A stretch of 64,000 nt of DNA from the NCBI RefSeq assembly GCF_013364275.1, contig NZ_CP054932.1, forward strand, positions 868,001 through 932,000, given 5' to 3'. The position numbers and the translations under genes are program-made. Source of the DNA: Actinomadura sp. NAK00032. GTDB lineage: Bacteria; Actinomycetota; Actinomycetes; Streptosporangiales; Streptosporangiaceae. Shown one piece after another: positions 8,307 through 17,102 of the stretch. The notes below the pieces were generated by a model, which worked only from the letters and a program-made list of their open reading frames with translations, did not search any database and had not been told where the DNA came from. Each line of letters starts with the position of its first letter. Within the stretch, counting starts at the first letter, position 1.

Positions 8307-9319
8307 CAGGCGAGCCCGCGCGCTTCGCGGTGCGGCTCGCCCCGGTACCGCGACGGCTTCCCGTCGATGTGCAGCGCCTTCCACAGCCGCTTGGCGGCCG
8401 GCGTCATCAGCCCGAGGTCGGCGGCGAGCTTGCGCATGTCGCCGAAGTACCCGGAAAGGATCGCGCGCGAGTGCGGGCCGCGCCAGAACGCCTCCCGGTA
8501 CACCTCGCGCGGGATGCCGAACTGCTTGGCGAACGAGCGCGGCGGCGTCATGATCTCCCCGGCCAGCCAGCGCATCGCGAGGGGGAACACCAGCGCGCAC
8601 AGCGCCCGGTTCACCGGGTTCATCCGCGGGACGTGCACCCGGAGGAATTCGCCGGCGAACGAGATGTGCCGCGCCTCCTCGGCGATGTGGATCTCCATCG
8701 TGCGCAGCATCGCGGGCGGGATGCTCTCGCCCGACCGGATGAGCGCCTTCTGGTAGTGGTCGATGGGCTCCTCGCCCCCGAGGATCCCGATGAACAGGAC
8801 CACGTGCCGGTAGCCGCCCGCCACGCCGATCAGCGGCGACAGCCGCCGGAACCACGGCCGCATCCCGGGCACGTCCACGCCGATCCGGTTGACGAGCTCC
8901 TGGAACATCTGGATGTGGTTGCACTCCTCGGTCATCTCGTGGAGGCAGTAGCGGAACTCGGCCGACCCGTTGGGCAGCTTCATGATGTACTGCATCATTC
9001 CGCGGATCAGGATGCTCTCGAACGCCGCTCCGACCTTGATCGAGTTGGCCATCCGCCACTTCCCGATCTCGATCTGGCGCTCCAGCGGCAGCTCCTGGTA
9101 CCAGCGCGTCGCGCCCAGCGGGTCGATCTCCGGTGACAGCACCCAGCGGGGGTCGTCCGGGTCGAGGGCGAACTCGGGGGCGTCCCAGTCGATGTCGAGG
9201 AAGGGGTCGAAGCGCCGGTGCACCGACCCTTCGGAGAGCGTCCGCAGCAGGTCGAGGTACTCCTGGTCGAACGTGTCGGCTCCGGTGGTCTTGGGCCCGG
9301 TGTGGGTGGGCAGCGTCAT
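8306..9319 (-). CDS. AurF-like diiron oxygenase
   Basis: The product has 337 residues and matches the p-aminobenzoate N-oxygenase AurF/CmlI-type diiron family. All seven expected iron ligands can be placed: Glu101 (AFESIL), Glu132 and His135 (EECNH), Glu184 (GGEEP), His211, Glu215 and His218 (HIAEEARH). The spacing, including 27 residues from Glu184 to His211, matches AurF. The family uses O2 to oxidise amines to nitro groups or to hydroxylate substrates; the substrate here is unknown. Start ATG 9319 has GAGGAGG 5 bases upstream; an upstream in-frame extension is not used. It is followed with a one-base overlap by a ferredoxin/FprB reductase and lies downstream of an MFS exporter, which suggests oxidation and export of a small aromatic compound or handling of a toxic one (inference). 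Confidence 0.9.
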   Translation of the reverse strand: MTLPTHTGPKTTGADTFDQEYLDLLRTLSEGSVHRRFDPFLDIDWDAPEFALDPDDPRWVLSPEIDPLGATRWYQELPLERQIEIGKWRMANSIKVGAAFESILIRGMMQYIMKLPNGSAEFRYCLHEMTEECNHIQMFQELVNRIGVDVPGMRPWFRRLSPLIGVAGGYRHVVLFIGILGGEEPIDHYQKALIRSGESIPPAMLRTMEIHIAEEARHISFAGEFLRVHVPRMNPVNRALCALVFPLAMRWLAGEIMTPPRSFAKQFGIPREVYREAFWRGPHSRAILSGYFGDMRKLAADLGLMTPAAKRLWKALHIDGKPSRYRGEPHREARGLA

Positions 9320-9351
9320 CGAGACCTCCTCGTCGTGGCGGATCCCGTCTC

Positions 9352-9378
9352 GCCCGCGGCACGGCCGGTGCCGCGGGC
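9352..9378 (-). terminator. Hairpin between MFS gene and diiron oxygenase
   Basis: A perfect 11-base stem (GCCCGCGGCAC / GTGCCGCGGGC) with a 5-base loop sits 33 bases upstream of the diiron oxygenase start and downstream of the MFS gene on the same strand. It has no T-run, so it may attenuate or process the message rather than end it fully. Confidence 0.5.
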
Positions 9379-9448
9379 CCGGCTCTGCCCCGGAATTTAC
9401 TGAGACGCTGTGTCCCATGCAAGGTGTCGGGCACGGATGAGCCCGACG

Positions 9449-10726
9449 TCACGTCCGCGCGGCGACCCGCTCCCCGGGCGCCCGGCCGACCCGAGTGCCG
9501 GACGCGGCGCGCGTCCCCACGGCGTGCGGCGGTAGAGCGCGCTCGGCGCAGAGAAGGATGACCGCGCCAGCCGGGACCATCAGCGCCAGGACGGTCCACA
9601 GCTGCCACGGCCCCGCCTCCAGCAGGAACCCCAGAAGCAGGGGCGCGACCGTCCGGCAGAGCGACCACGACGACTGGTAGACCGACAGGTACCGTCCGCG
9701 CAGATGGTCGGGGGCGGCCTGGACGGACAGGCCCTGCGCGGGCACGGAGTGGATGAGTTCGCCGGCCGTGTAGAGCACCGCGATCGCGAGGACGGCGGCG
9801 ATGGCGTACGCGCCGCCGACCAGCTGCGGGACGAGCGCGAAGGCGGCGAAGGACAGCCCGAACACGGCAGCGCCGAGCGCCGCGGTGCGCGTGCGCCTGC
9901 CCCGCATCGTCAGCCGCGCGATCGGCACGCCGAGCGCGGCCACCAGGACGGTGTTCAGCGCGAACACGCCGCCCGCCATGGCGTCGGGCAGGCCGACGTC
10001 GCGCGTCAGGAAGACCGGCAGCGCCATCGCCTGGGTCGTGTAGCCGAAGGCGATCAGGAAGTTGGCGGCGGCGATGAGCAGGTAGGGCCGGTCGGCGAGC
10101 ACCTGCCGGTACCCCTGGCGTTCCTCCCGCCGCCGTCCGCCACCTCCGCGGACGGCCGGGATCCGGGCCACGAGCACGGCGGCGAGGAGGAACAGCGAGG
10201 CCAGGACCATCGCGGCGGTGAGGAACCCGCCGTTGCCGTTGAACGCCAGCAGGCCGGCCGCCGCCAGGCTGCCCACGCCCATCCCGCCGTTGCGCAGGCT
10301 GCGGTCCCAGGCCAGCAGCCGGTCGCGCTCCGCGCCCTGAGCGATCTCGCCGATGAACGCGTGCTGGCTCGGTGTGGACGTCCACATCCCCACCGCGACC
10401 ACCACCGCGACCCCGAGGAAGGAGAGGTAGGTGTCGGCGAACGGGTAGGCGGCGAAGCCCAGCGCGCGCAGCACCAGCGCGATCATGACCACGCGTTTGG
10501 CGCCGAGCCGGTCGATGAGAGCGCCCGCGACCGGCATGAACGCCAGCGCGCACAGCCCGGCGAGGCTCAGGCCGGCGCCGATTGCCGTCAGCGACAACCC
10601 CGTCAGCGCGTGGACGAACAGCATCGTCAGCGGGACGTAGATGCCGTCGCCGACCGACCCGACGAGGGCGGCGGCGTAGAGGCGGCGGCGCGTGGACGCT
10701 CCGGATTCAGCTGAAGTCGAGTGCAC
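9449..10726 (-). CDS. MFS transporter
   Basis: A 425-residue membrane protein with about 12 hydrophobic segments. The cytoplasmic motif LIDRLGAKRVV between the second and third helices is the MFS motif A equivalent, and the overall form (GSVGDGIYVPLTMLF at the first helix) resembles multidrug-efflux-like actinobacterial transporters. It starts at GTG 10726, inside the last 20 bases of the DsbA-like gene, so the two are co-translated. It probably exports a small molecule. Expression is likely governed by the MarR operator upstream of the DsbA-like gene. Confidence 0.88.
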   Translation of the reverse strand: MHSTSAESGASTRRRLYAAALVGSVGDGIYVPLTMLFVHALTGLSLTAIGAGLSLAGLCALAFMPVAGALIDRLGAKRVVMIALVLRALGFAAYPFADTYLSFLGVAVVVAVGMWTSTPSQHAFIGEIAQGAERDRLLAWDRSLRNGGMGVGSLAAAGLLAFNGNGGFLTAAMVLASLFLLAAVLVARIPAVRGGGGRRREERQGYRQVLADRPYLLIAAANFLIAFGYTTQAMALPVFLTRDVGLPDAMAGGVFALNTVLVAALGVPIARLTMRGRRTRTAALGAAVFGLSFAAFALVPQLVGGAYAIAAVLAIAVLYTAGELIHSVPAQGLSVQAAPDHLRGRYLSVYQSSWSLCRTVAPLLLGFLLEAGPWQLWTVLALMVPAGAVILLCAERALPPHAVGTRAASGTRVGRAPGERVAART

Positions 10727-11330
10727 CGCGGGCCCGCTTCAACTCGGCGAACGCGTCCATCTCGGCCAACGTCTTCAGGGACCGGAACAGCCGCACGGCC
10801 TCCTCGCCCTTCGGGGTGGCGCTCAGGACGGGCCCGAAGAAGGTCGCGCCGTTCAGGGTGACGAGGGGCGTGCCGCCCTCCTCGCCCAAGGCGTCCTGCG
10901 CGGCCTGGTGCCTGGCCCGTAGAGGCTCGTCGAATTTGTCAGTAGAGGCGGCTTCGGCCAGGGACGCGGGCAGGCCCAACTCGTCCAACGCTTCGGCGAT
11001 GACCGCGCTGTAGTCCTTGTTGCGCTGCACATGGATGCGGTTGCCGAGCGCCGTGTACAGCTCCCGCAGGATGCCGGTGCCGTGCTGGAGTTCGGCGGCC
11101 GTGCAGACCCGGGCGGGCCCCCAGGCGCGGTCGTTGAACTCGCGGTACCAGGGCTCGATGTCGCGGTGCTCGTTCAGCACCGACAGGCTCATGATCCGGA
11201 AGCTCAGGTCGATCGGCTCCAGCCGCTCGACGTCGAGCAGCCACCGGGAGGTGAGCCAGGCGAACGGGCAGGCGGCGTCGAAGTAGCAGACGACCTGCGC
11301 GGACGCCGGCGAGACGAGATTACCTTCCAT
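10707..11330 (-). CDS. DsbA-family (2-hydroxychromene isomerase-like) protein
   Basis: The protein has 207 residues and the thioredoxin fold of the DsbA/FrnE group: it opens VVCYFDAACPFAWLTSRWLL, where the usual CPWC pair is replaced by ACPF, so only one active-site Cys remains. The C-terminal part has the TPLVTLNGATFFGPVLS cis-Pro region. Many members of this actinobacterial subgroup lack a second Cys and may bind glutathione- or mycothiol-linked substrates rather than form disulfides; this is family knowledge and unverified here. No signal peptide, so cytoplasmic. The only usable start is ATG 11330, which lies inside an operator palindrome with no ribosome site, so the message is probably leaderless. 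It heads a leftward operon with the MFS gene. Confidence 0.85.
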   Translation of the reverse strand: MEGNLVSPASAQVVCYFDAACPFAWLTSRWLLDVERLEPIDLSFRIMSLSVLNEHRDIEPWYREFNDRAWGPARVCTAAELQHGTGILRELYTALGNRIHVQRNKDYSAVIAEALDELGLPASLAEAASTDKFDEPLRARHQAAQDALGEEGGTPLVTLNGATFFGPVLSATPKGEEAVRLFRSLKTLAEMDAFAELKRARGALDFS

Positions 11331-11356
11331 GGAAGCTAATATAACTTCCGTGGAAG
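11324..11356. promoter_or_regulatory. Symmetric divergent promoter with twin MarR operators
   Basis: Two palindromes, CTTCCATGGAAG (11324-11335) and CTTCCGTGGAAG (11345-11356), have centres exactly 21 bases apart, two helical turns. Between them is TAATATAA, which reads as a -10 box both ways: TAATAT (11337-11342) for the MarR gene and TATATT (complement of 11338-11343) for the DsbA-like gene. Each -10 is followed by 7 bases and then a start codon that is the centre of a palindrome: GTG 11350 rightward and ATG 11330 leftward. Neither start has a Shine-Dalgarno, which fits two leaderless messages. A MarR dimer on each palindrome would cover both transcription starts. Confidence 0.75.
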
Positions 11357-11862
11357 ATACAATCAACGCCATGCAGCCCGACGCCACCGCCGCCATGGTC
11401 GACCAGTGGAACCGCGAACGCCCGGATCTCGACGCGACCCCGATGCTGGTCGTCGGCCGCCTCTTCCGGCTCACCGACGAGGCCGACCAGCGGCTCCGCC
11501 CGCTCTTCGCCGCCGCCGACCTCGGCAACGGCGACTTCGACGTCCTCGCGGCGCTGCGCCGCTCCGGCCCGCCCCACGCCCTGTCGGCGGGCGAGCTCAG
11601 CCGCACCGTCCTGGTCACGACCGGCGCCATCACCAAGCGGGTCGACCGGCTGGAGACCCGCGGCCTGGTGAGCAGAACCGTCGCCGAGAACGACTCGCGC
11701 GGACGCCTCGTCACCCTCACCGCCGAAGGCATCGCCCTCACCGACGAGCTGATCGCCGCCCACCTGGACAACCAGCGCCGCCTGCTCGCCGGGCTCACCG
11801 AGCCGGAACGGGAGCAGCTCGCGACCCTCCTCCACCGGCTCGCCGCGACACTCGACTGCTGA
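11350..11862 (+). CDS. MarR-family transcriptional regulator
   Basis: A winged-helix regulator of about 170 residues. The recognition region reads LSRTVLVTTGAITKRVDRLE followed by the wing GLVSRTVAENDSRGRLVTLT, the standard MarR signature. Three starts are possible: ATG 11329, GTG 11350 and ATG 11371. GTG 11350 is favoured because a TAATAT -10 box ends 7 bases before it, as expected of a leaderless message. It probably represses itself and the divergent DsbA-MFS operon by binding the paired palindromes at 11324-11356 and releases them on binding a phenolic or other small ligand (family knowledge; ligand unknown). Confidence 0.9.
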   Translation: MEDTINAMQPDATAAMVDQWNRERPDLDATPMLVVGRLFRLTDEADQRLRPLFAAADLGNGDFDVLAALRRSGPPHALSAGELSRTVLVTTGAITKRVDRLETRGLVSRTVAENDSRGRLVTLTAEGIALTDELIAAHLDNQRRLLAGLTEPEREQLATLLHRLAATLDC

Positions 11863-11964
11863 TCGCCCCAAGGTCGGCAACGGGCGGCAAAGTCCTCGAA
11901 AACCGGCGGATGGGCGCGGTTCGTCCGAACACACCCCAGGTGGACGGACGAGGGGGACGTGCAC

Positions 11965-13377
11965 ATGCCTGGGGACGAGACGCGGGTCATCGAATCGCAA
12001 GAGGGCTACACCTGGGACGGCTGGGGGACCTGCCTGTCCTGGTGGGCCAACACCGACCTGGGCAGGCGCGACGACCTGGCCGCCGTCCTGTTCAGCCTGG
12101 ACCGGGTGAACGTCGCCACCACCGCCGGCGAGGTCGAACTACCCGGGCTGGGCCTGAACATCGTCCGCTACAACCTCGGCGCTTGCACCTGGACGGGCGC
12201 CGGGATGGTCGAGTCGCCCGCCATCGTCCGGCGCAAGCAGATCGAGACGTTCAGCGACGGCGACGCGTGGAACGGGGACGCGGACCCGAACCAGCGGAGC
12301 ATGCTCGCGAAGGCCCGCGACCACGGCGCCGACGCCTTCGAGATGTTCTCCGTCTCCCCGCCCTGGTGGATGACGGTGACCGGAAACCCCTCCGGCGCCG
12401 AGCGCGGCGACGTCGACAACCTCGCGTTCGCCTACCAGGAGGCCTTCGCGGACTACATCGCCACGGTCGCCCGGCGCGCCCGCGACGAATGGGGCATCCG
12501 GTTCGGCTCGGTGGAGGCGTTCAACGAGCCGTCGCTCGCGTCCTGGCATGCCGAGCAGAACCAAGAGGGCTGCCATTTCACCCTGGGCGCGCAGGAGGCC
12601 GTCCTCTCCTACCTGCGCCGCGCCTTGGACGCCCACGACCTGCCGGACGTGCTGATCGCCGCGTCCGACGAATGCCGCTACGCCGAGGCCACGGGCACCT
12701 GGAAGAACTTCACCGAGGAAACCAGGCGCCTCGTCGGCCGCGTCAACGTGCACGGCTACGAGCGCGACGACGCCGGCCGCAGCCGCACCGCCCTCCGCGA
12801 AGCCGTCGGCGCGGACACGCCCGTATGGCAGACGGAGTATTCAGAAGGCGAACCCGACGGCCTCACGATGGCCCTGAGCATCGGCCGCGACGTCCGCCAC
12901 CTGCGAATCCGCGCATGGTCCTGCTGGCAGCCGGTCGAAGCCCTCGACTGGGGCCTGCTGGACGGCGAGTACGACGACACCACCCCGAACCCGGACGGCG
13001 GCGCGAACGGCACCCTCAAGGGGCGGGTCGGCGGCGTCAACACCAAGTACTACGTCCTCGCCCACTACACCCGGCACATCAGGCCGAACGCGCGCATCCT
13101 CGACTCCGGCCACCCGCACACGGTCGCGGCGCACGCCCCCGCCACCCGCCGACTGGCCCTGGTCACCGCCAACGACGACAAGCCCCGCAACGTCACCTAC
13201 GACCTGAGAGCCCTGACCGAGGACGCAAACCCCGTCCGCGTATGGACGACCGACACATCGTCCGCCCAGCACTACACGCGCACCCCCGACACCCACCTGC
13301 AAGGCGGCCTCCTGACCATGACCCACCCCCCGAACACGGTGACGACCCTGGACATCGAGGACGTCCAGGCCCCGTGA
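11965..13377 (+). CDS. GH30-type glycoside hydrolase, no signal peptide
   Basis: The protein has 470 residues. Its barrel carries the GH30 pattern: YNLGACTW near residue 65, SPPWWMTVTGNPSG, the acid/base Glu188 in FNEPS and the presumed nucleophile Glu291 in WQTEYSEG, followed by a C-terminal beta-domain from about 360. Bacterial relatives include endo-beta-1,6-galactanases. ATG 11965 is preferred because AGGGGG lies 8 bases before it; GTG 11959 is too close. Unlike most family members it has no signal peptide, so it should act in the cytoplasm, unless exported another way. It stands alone between the MarR gene and the convergent ABC operon. Substrate is unproven. Confidence 0.85.
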   Translation: MPGDETRVIESQEGYTWDGWGTCLSWWANTDLGRRDDLAAVLFSLDRVNVATTAGEVELPGLGLNIVRYNLGACTWTGAGMVESPAIVRRKQIETFSDGDAWNGDADPNQRSMLAKARDHGADAFEMFSVSPPWWMTVTGNPSGAERGDVDNLAFAYQEAFADYIATVARRARDEWGIRFGSVEAFNEPSLASWHAEQNQEGCHFTLGAQEAVLSYLRRALDAHDLPDVLIAASDECRYAEATGTWKNFTEETRRLVGRVNVHGYERDDAGRSRTALREAVGADTPVWQTEYSEGEPDGLTMALSIGRDVRHLRIRAWSCWQPVEALDWGLLDGEYDDTTPNPDGGANGTLKGRVGGVNTKYYVLAHYTRHIRPNARILDSGHPHTVAAHAPATRRLALVTANDDKPRNVTYDLRALTEDANPVRVWTTDTSSAQHYTRTPDTHLQGGLLTMTHPPNTVTTLDIEDVQAP

Positions 13378-13387
13378 GACACCCGGC

Positions 13388-15967
13388 CTACTCGGGGCTG
13401 GCCATCGCCTCCGCGGGCGGTGGTCGCAGGGCGAGCCGGGTCGGCAGCATCACGGCGGGCCAGGCGATCGCCGCGGCGGCGAGCACGATGCCGAGGTAGA
13501 CCAGGGGCGGGACGGTGGGGATCACCGAGTGGCGTATCGCGTAGCTCATCCCGATCAGCGACGGCAGCGCGGCGACCGTGCCGACCACGACGGCGCAGGA
13601 CACGATGAGGGCCGCCTCATGGCGCATCATCGACCGGACCTGGCCGGTGCGGAGGCCGACGAGGCGCAGCAGGGCGAACTCGCGCACCCGTGAGATCGTC
13701 GCCATGACCAGCGTGTTGACGACGGCGATCGCGAGATAGCCGAGGAGCACGGCGTTGAGCACGAGGCTGATCGCGCCGCCGCCGCCGTCGGTCGGTGCGG
13801 CGGTGACCGCAGCGGCGTCGCTCACGCGCAGCGTCGGGTACGCCTTGAGCGCCGCGCTGAGATCCGTGCCCCGGTCGGAGCGCACCAGCAGCCATTCGTC
13901 GAGATGGTCGGTGGTGTGCGCGAGGACCACATTGTGGGGCAGCGTGACGTCGCCGAAGCCGAGCCCGTTCTCGTAGACCGCGACCACCTCGGCCTTCTCC
14001 ACGGCGCCATCGCCGAGCCGCACGTCGACGGTGCCGCCCACGTCGGCGCCGACCGTGCCGGCGGCCAGGCGGCTGAGCGCGACCGCCGACCCGGTGAGAC
14101 CGCCGAGATCGCCGCGCAGGACGTCCAGGTCCATGGTGTCCGGCACGGCCGCGGGGTCGACGCCCTGCGCCGTCGAGACCCGGTACTGGACGCCGTCGCC
14201 GTCGGGCCAGACGAGGATCACCGAGGTCCGGGCGACCGGGCCGACCGCTCGGACGCCCGGGACGGCGCGGAGCGTCCCGGCCAGATCGGGCGAGATCCCC
14301 GGGCCCTCGGACGTCACCACGCGGTCGGCGAGCACGCCCCCGGTGGCCTGGTCGTGCGCGGTCGCGGCCAGCGTCGCGGCGCTGAACAGCTGCGCGGACG
14401 CCATGGTCACGCCCATGATCAGCGGGGTCGTGGCGGCGCTGAGCCGGCGGGCCCGGGCACCGGCCCCGGCGAGGGCGAGGAACCGGGTGACGCCGCCCGG
14501 CCGGCGGCCGAGCAGCGCCGCGATGCCGCCGAACAGCCGCGGCCCGAGCAGCGCGACGGCGATCACCAGGACCAGGGCGGAGCTGGCGGCGCCGTCGATG
14601 GCCGACTCGCCGGGCAGCACGACGGGCAGCACGACCGCCGCGGCCAGGCCCGCGGGCACGAGCGCCAGGCCGAGAGCCAGCCGGACCCGGCCGAGCCTCT
14701 TCGGCTCCACCGCCGTGTCGCCGAGCGCCTCGACGGCACTGACCTTCGCGGCGCGCCGGGCCGCGAGCCGGCCGCCGATCCGCGCGGCCGTGACGCAGAT
14801 CAGCAGCGCGGCCAGCACCGGCAGCGGGGTGACCACCAGCGAGAATCCGGACGGCAGCGCACCGGCCGCCGTGAACGCGGTGTGCAGCAGCACGGCCAGC
14901 AGGACGCCGGGCACGGCGCCGAGCAGCGCGCCGATCCCGCCGACGAGCACCGCCTCGCCACCGATCATGCGCAGCACCTGCCGCGGCGTCGCGCCGACGG
15001 CCCGCAGCAGGGCCAGCTCGCGGCGGCGCTGCTCCACCGACAGCGCCAGCGTCCCGGCGACCACGATGACCACCAGCAGGACCATGGTGGCGCCGAACGC
15101 ACTGGCCACCTCGATGACGAACGACCGCATCCGGCCGACGTCGGGCGTCTCGACGTCCCCGCGGTCGTCGCCGGTGGCGGTGACCACGCCCGGCACGGCC
15201 TTGCCGATCCGCGTGGCGAGCTCGCCCGCGCCGACGCCCTTCGCGGCCAGCACCCCGACGGCGTCGATCTGGCCGGACGAGCCGTACAGCCGAGCCGCCT
15301 GCCCGTCGGTGAAGAAGACCGCCGACTGCCGGTCGAGCGGGGCGGCGGGCTCGGCGACACCGCTGACCCGGTACGACCGCGGGACCGACCCGGTCACCAG
15401 CGTGACCGTCCCTCCCGCGCCGACACCGGCGCGCTCGGCAAGGTCGGTGTCGAGGACGACGTCGCCGTCCGACCGCGGCCCGGTGCCCGACCGCAGAGAG
15501 AACGGCGCGAGCACCGACGCGGACCAGCCATGCCCGTACACGGACGGCCCGTCGAGAACGGAACCTCCCTTGAGGACGGCCATGCGAACGCTGACGTCCC
15601 CGACCGCGGACTGCACGCCCTCGACCGCGGCGACCTTCGCGACCGTGCCGGCGGGCAGTCGCGCCCGCTCGGGCAGCCGCGGGTCCGCGTCGCCCGCGAC
15701 GGGCATGGCCTGGCGGGCGCCGACGACCACGGCCGCGCCCCGGTACCGCTCGGCCGCGACCCCCGAGCGGGCGCCGGTCTCCAGCAGCACGCCGCAGGCG
15801 GTGATCACCGCGGAGCCGACCGCGACGGCGATCAGCGCCGCCGCGAAGCCGCCCTTGCGGCCGCGAACCGTGCTCCAGGCCAGCGAGAGGTTCTGCCGCG
15901 AGAGCGTGCGGACCTTTTTCGCGGCCCTCGGCGGGCCCGCCTCCTCGGCCTTCCTCCGGCGGCTCAC
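13388..15967 (-). CDS. FtsX-like ABC transporter permease (MacB type)
   Basis: An 859-residue permease with the duplicated FtsX layout: a first helix near residues 36-56 (AALIAVAVGSAVITACGVLL), a large extracellular domain, three helices at ~290-400, a linker with VSAVEALGDTAVEPKRLGR, a central helical pair, a second extracellular domain and three C-terminal helices with the FALLRLVGLRTGQV coupling segment. The basic stretch RRRKAEEAGPPRAAKK at the N-terminus faces the cytoplasm. Such permeases work mechanically, exporting peptides or antibiotics or releasing lipoproteins. Its GTG overlaps the TGA of the ATPase gene (GTGA), so they are coupled. A paralogous system lies at 39083-42515. Confidence 0.9.
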   Translation of the reverse strand: MSRRRKAEEAGPPRAAKKVRTLSRQNLSLAWSTVRGRKGGFAAALIAVAVGSAVITACGVLLETGARSGVAAERYRGAAVVVGARQAMPVAGDADPRLPERARLPAGTVAKVAAVEGVQSAVGDVSVRMAVLKGGSVLDGPSVYGHGWSASVLAPFSLRSGTGPRSDGDVVLDTDLAERAGVGAGGTVTLVTGSVPRSYRVSGVAEPAAPLDRQSAVFFTDGQAARLYGSSGQIDAVGVLAAKGVGAGELATRIGKAVPGVVTATGDDRGDVETPDVGRMRSFVIEVASAFGATMVLLVVIVVAGTLALSVEQRRRELALLRAVGATPRQVLRMIGGEAVLVGGIGALLGAVPGVLLAVLLHTAFTAAGALPSGFSLVVTPLPVLAALLICVTAARIGGRLAARRAAKVSAVEALGDTAVEPKRLGRVRLALGLALVPAGLAAAVVLPVVLPGESAIDGAASSALVLVIAVALLGPRLFGGIAALLGRRPGGVTRFLALAGAGARARRLSAATTPLIMGVTMASAQLFSAATLAATAHDQATGGVLADRVVTSEGPGISPDLAGTLRAVPGVRAVGPVARTSVILVWPDGDGVQYRVSTAQGVDPAAVPDTMDLDVLRGDLGGLTGSAVALSRLAAGTVGADVGGTVDVRLGDGAVEKAEVVAVYENGLGFGDVTLPHNVVLAHTTDHLDEWLLVRSDRGTDLSAALKAYPTLRVSDAAAVTAAPTDGGGGAISLVLNAVLLGYLAIAVVNTLVMATISRVREFALLRLVGLRTGQVRSMMRHEAALIVSCAVVVGTVAALPSLIGMSYAIRHSVIPTVPPLVYLGIVLAAAAIAWPAVMLPTRLALRPPPAEAMASPE

Positions 15968-16695
15968 CACTCGCCCAGCCTGGTCATCCGGTCGGCCACC
16001 CGCTCCGGTGTCGGCTCGTCCAGCTCGCCGACCGGCCGGCCGTCGGCCAGGAACGTCACCGTGTCCGCGTGCGACGCGGCGACCGGGTCGTGGGTCACCA
16101 TCACCACGGTCTGGCCCGTCCGGTCGACGACGTCCCGCAGCAGTCGCAGGATCTGCCTGCCGGTACGCGTGTCGAGCGCGCCCGTCGGCTCGTCCGCGAA
16201 GACCACGTCCGGCCCGCCGGTGAGAGCGCGGGCGATGGCCACGCGCTGGCGCTGCCCGCCCGAGAGCTGCCCGGGGTAGCGGTCGCCCACGCCTTCGAGG
16301 CCGACGCCCGCCAACTCGGCGCGCACCCGTTCGGCGGGGACGGGGACGCCGGCCAGCCGGAACGGCAGGCCCACGTTGTCGGCGACGGTGAGCGAATCGA
16401 GCAGGTTGTACGCCTGGAAGACGAAACCCACCCGTGCACGGCGGATCTCGGTGACCTGCTCCTCGGTCAGGCCGGTCAGGGGCGTACCGCCGAGCACCAC
16501 CCGTCCCTTCGTGGGCCTGTCGAGGCCGGCCGAGCAATGCAGGAACGTGCTCTTGCCCGAACCGGACGGGCCCATGACCGCGATGAATTTCCCGCGCTCC
16601 ACGCCCAGCGACACATCGTCCAGGGCCGTTACCGCATTACGGCCCGAACCGTAAACCTTCGTCACGGATTCCAATGCGAGTGCGTACTCGGTCAA
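15964..16695 (-). CDS. ABC transporter ATP-binding protein (LolD/MacB type)
   Basis: A 243-residue ATPase with Walker A GPSGSGKST, Q-loop FVFQAYNLL, signature LSGGQRQRVAIARAL, Walker B VVFADEPTGALD and switch His in VTHDP. It energises the downstream FtsX-like permease. The start is taken as TTG 16695: it overlaps the TGA of the upstream small gene (TTGA) and has AAAGG 8 bases before it; a TTG 6 bases further upstream is too near the ribosome site. The gene is the second of a three-gene leftward operon that diverges from a LysR regulator. Confidence 0.92.
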   Translation of the reverse strand: MTEYALALESVTKVYGSGRNAVTALDDVSLGVERGKFIAVMGPSGSGKSTFLHCSAGLDRPTKGRVVLGGTPLTGLTEEQVTEIRRARVGFVFQAYNLLDSLTVADNVGLPFRLAGVPVPAERVRAELAGVGLEGVGDRYPGQLSGGQRQRVAIARALTGGPDVVFADEPTGALDTRTGRQILRLLRDVVDRTGQTVVMVTHDPVAASHADTVTFLADGRPVGELDEPTPERVADRMTRLGEW

Positions 16696-16964
16696 TTCCA
16701 ACGCCTTTCGGGGTCACGTCCGAGCCGGCCGAGCTGGGGCCGGCGAGGTGGCCGAGGACCGATCCCCCACACCAGTCCGAAAGCGGCCATGCCGATCCGC
16801 TGGTCGATGACGTTGCCGCCGATATAACCGAACGCGGTGCTCAGTATCGGGACCGCCACCAGGCCGCGCCGCCGGGCCCCGCCGGCGGAATCCCCTTCGG
16901 CCGCGCCGGGACGCCGATCTTTGATTCGGTCGGCCACAATGCGCTGTACGGCATGGGGCTTCAT
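16692..16964 (-). CDS. Small one-helix membrane protein heading the ABC operon
   Basis: A 90-residue protein with a cytoplasmic-looking basic N-terminus, one hydrophobic region at about residues 35-69 (GLVAVPILSTAFGYIGGNVI and GMAAFGLVWGI) that may form one or two helices, and a basic Pro/Arg-rich tail. ATG 16964 has AGGGGGA 5 bases upstream. Its stop overlaps the ATPase start, so it is translated with the transporter and is probably an accessory or substrate-linked membrane component. No family recognised. The second FtsX operon in the window also has a small membrane protein beside it, which makes a functional link plausible. Confidence 0.65.
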   Translation of the reverse strand: MKPHAVQRIVADRIKDRRPGAAEGDSAGGARRRGLVAVPILSTAFGYIGGNVIDQRIGMAAFGLVWGIGPRPPRRPQLGRLGRDPERRWN

Positions 16965-17102
16965 GGCGTCCCCCTGATCAACTCGATGCCGGCACCCCGA
17001 TGACAAAATGATGTGACCAGCGCGAGTGGCGATCAACGGCGAACTTCTAAGCCACCGTTAAGCAGGGTTGAACCATCACCGGAAAGGGAGGAGGATCAAT
17101 CT

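Noticed and set aside
9320..9418. Longer start for the diiron oxygenase at 9418
   Set aside because: The extension covers a strong hairpin and poor codons, whereas ATG 9319 has GAGGAGG at ideal spacing.
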